From Nocardioides sp. (GTDB lineage: Bacteria; Actinomycetota; Actinomycetes; Propionibacteriales; Nocardioidaceae), in contig JAJPEO010000186.1 in assembly GCA_021166815.1 (NCBI GenBank), positions 1 through 8,191 on the forward strand: a DNA stretch of 8,191 bases, in the 5' to 3' direction. Each line of letters opens with the position of its first letter. Position 1 is the first letter of the stretch. Of the stretch, positions 7,338-8,191 are shown piece by piece. The translations under genes were made by a program, and so were the position numbers. Under the pieces are notes generated by a model. It saw nothing but the letters and a program-made list of their open reading frames with translations, was not told the origin of the DNA and did not search any database.

Positions 7338-8132
7338 ATGCGCGTCATGCCGAGCTCCCGCATCATGGTCCTGGGCGTGGCGGCCACCGCGCTCGCCGTC
7401 AGCTTCTCCGGAGGAGCGATCGCCGCCGGGATGATCACCGGCGCCGGCATCAAGGACGGCACGGTCACCACCGCGGACATCAAGGACAAGACCCTCAAGG
7501 TCAAGGACATCTCGCCCCTGGCGCGCGAGTCGCTCCGCGGCCAGACCGGGGCGACCGGCCCCGCCGGAGCGCAGGGCCCCGCCGGTCCCGCAGGTCCGCC
7601 CGGGGCCCAGGGAGAGACCGGCGCCACCGGCCCGGCTGGCCCCGTCGGCCCGCAGGGCATCCCCGGACCAGCAGGCCCCGTGGGACCCGCTGGTCCGGTG
7701 GGACCCGCCGGTCCGATCGGTCCGCAGGGCCCGATCGGGCCGAGCACCGTCTACCGCACGTCGCCGCCCAACCTGGATCTCGCGTATGACCAAGGCGAGA
7801 TCGTCATCGCCTCCCTGGACCTGCCCGCTGGCGCCTACGCGGTCACGGCCTTCACCCAGCTGAAGCACCTGAACACCGTGGCCGTTCCGGTGCTCTGCCG
7901 GATCCGGATCGGTCTGGAGTCCACCTCGGCCCACTACGCCTGGATGCTGGAGCCGGCCTACACCGGCAACACCTACAGCGTCCCGTTCACGCTGAGCCAC
8001 ACCGGGGAGCTGACTGCGCCGGGGACGGCACAGCTGCTCTGCTACAACAACACGGGCGACGCCACGAAGGTGGCCAACTTCGAATCGATCCAGCTCTGGG
8101 CGGTCAAGGTCGGCTCCCTGGTCACCCAGTAG
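7338..8132 (+). CDS. Secreted collagen-like protein
   Basis: A 264-residue predicted exported protein. Residues 1-29 look like a Sec signal peptide: Arg near the start, hydrophobic [13 protein letters not shown], and a possible A-I-A cleavage site at 27-29. A short motif region follows, [22 protein letters not shown] (38-59, written here as IKDGT...IKDKT...VKDIS), a pattern I associate with actinobacterial proteins carrying collagen repeats. Residues 68-136 are 23 uninterrupted Gly-X-Y triplets rich in GPA, GPV and GPQ, expected to form a triple helix. The C-terminal 128 residues look beta-rich, with C187 and C235 possibly forming a disulfide, and end in [12 protein letters not shown]. The domain could be a trimerising or binding head. 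The ATG at 7338 is chosen because it directly precedes the signal peptide; ATGs at 7347 and 7365 are alternatives. The ligand and role are unknown. Confidence 0.85.
   Translation: MRVMPSSRIMVLGVAATALAVSFSGGAIAAGMITGAGIKDGTVTTADIKDKTLKVKDISPLARESLRGQTGATGPAGAQGPAGPAGPPGAQGETGATGPAGPVGPQGIPGPAGPVGPAGPVGPAGPIGPQGPIGPSTVYRTSPPNLDLAYDQGEIVIASLDLPAGAYAVTAFTQLKHLNTVAVPVLCRIRIGLESTSAHYAWMLEPAYTGNTYSVPFTLSHTGELTAPGTAQLLCYNNTGDATKVANFESIQLWAVKVGSLVTQ
7680..7715 (+). repeat. Two 18-bp tandem repeats in the collagen-like region
   Basis: GTGGGACCCGCTGGTCCG at 7680-7697 is repeated at 7698-7715 with one change (T to C at the 11th position of the unit; both codons are Ala or Ala-equivalent). The unit adds two Gly-X-Y triplets and keeps the frame, so this part of the gene could expand or contract. 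Confidence 0.85.
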
Positions 8133-8155
8133 CCGGCACCTGACGACGCAAGCCC

Positions 8156-8191
8156 TCAGCCGCGCCGGCGCAGCAGCGGGCGCAGCATGGA
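8156..8191 (-). CDS. Possible 3' end of a convergent gene (runs off right edge)
   Basis: On the minus strand a TGA at 8156-8158 closes a frame open to the window edge, reading SMLRPLLRRRG. All ten codons from the Met to the final Gly end in G or C, as in real genes here, and the stop lies 23 bp beyond the stop of the convergent collagen-like gene. Eleven codons are too few for a firm call or any function; the region could equally be noncoding. Confidence 0.35.
   Translation of the reverse strand, partial: SMLRPLLRRRG

Noticed and set aside
6560..7747. A 395-codon minus-strand frame whose start reads as collagen-like GPIGPAGPT repeats and whose end reads [12 protein letters not shown]
   Set aside because: It is antisense to the collagen-like gene, crosses the lipoprotein gene in another frame and ends inside tRNA-Ser. 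Gly-Pro codons (GGN CCN) read as similar repeats on the other strand, and the GGFEPP ending is a familiar false translation of tRNA-Ser.
6549..8191. Integrated element using tRNA-Ser as attachment site
   Set aside because: No second copy of the tRNA 3' end and no integrase was seen downstream within the window; an element extending past the edge cannot be excluded.

Overview
The window is high-GC DNA with GC-rich third codon positions, frequent GTG starts and promoters that appear to give leaderless mRNAs. This points to an actinobacterium. The order tRNA-Ser / SRP RNA / dnaX / ybaB / recR / DUF5063 / lysC / asd resembles the chromosomal neighbourhood I recall from mycobacteria and Nocardioidaceae. 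The protein wording (DnaX beginning ESPLALYRRYRP, the DUF5063 protein) fits a Nocardioides-like organism, but the genus is inference.

Positions 1-6304, all minus strand, hold a housekeeping block. Read in transcription order it contains dnaX (clamp-loader tau subunit), a YbaB/EbfC nucleoid-associated protein, recR (recombinational repair), a DUF5063 protein, lysC (aspartate kinase with an internal start for the beta subunit) and asd (aspartate-semialdehyde dehydrogenase). The 5' end of a small membrane-protein gene runs off the left edge. Gaps are 1-22 nt or short overlaps, except an 89-nt gap before lysC that may hold its own promoter. LysC and Asd catalyse the first two steps from aspartate toward lysine/diaminopimelate, threonine and methionine. 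DnaX, YbaB and RecR serve replication, nucleoid structure and repair.

Positions 6305-6700 are an RNA-gene and control region. A small SRP RNA (minus) and a tRNA-Ser(GGA) (plus) diverge from back-to-back promoters about 80 bp apart. Between the SRP RNA and dnaX lies an 11-bp perfect inverted repeat that contains the predicted -35 box of a leaderless dnaX promoter. Downstream of the tRNA is a long two-part hairpin, probably a bidirectional terminator.

Positions 6700-8191 look accessory and concern the cell surface. An Ltp-family lipoprotein (minus) with two tandem copies of its domain is divergent from a secreted collagen-like protein (plus) with 23 uninterrupted G-X-Y triplets and a beta-rich C-terminal domain. 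A convergent gene may end at the right edge. No CRISPR array, transposase, integrase or complete att site was seen. The least-understood part is the lipoprotein/collagen-like pair beside the tRNA; the rest is conserved core genome with some notable regulatory layout.
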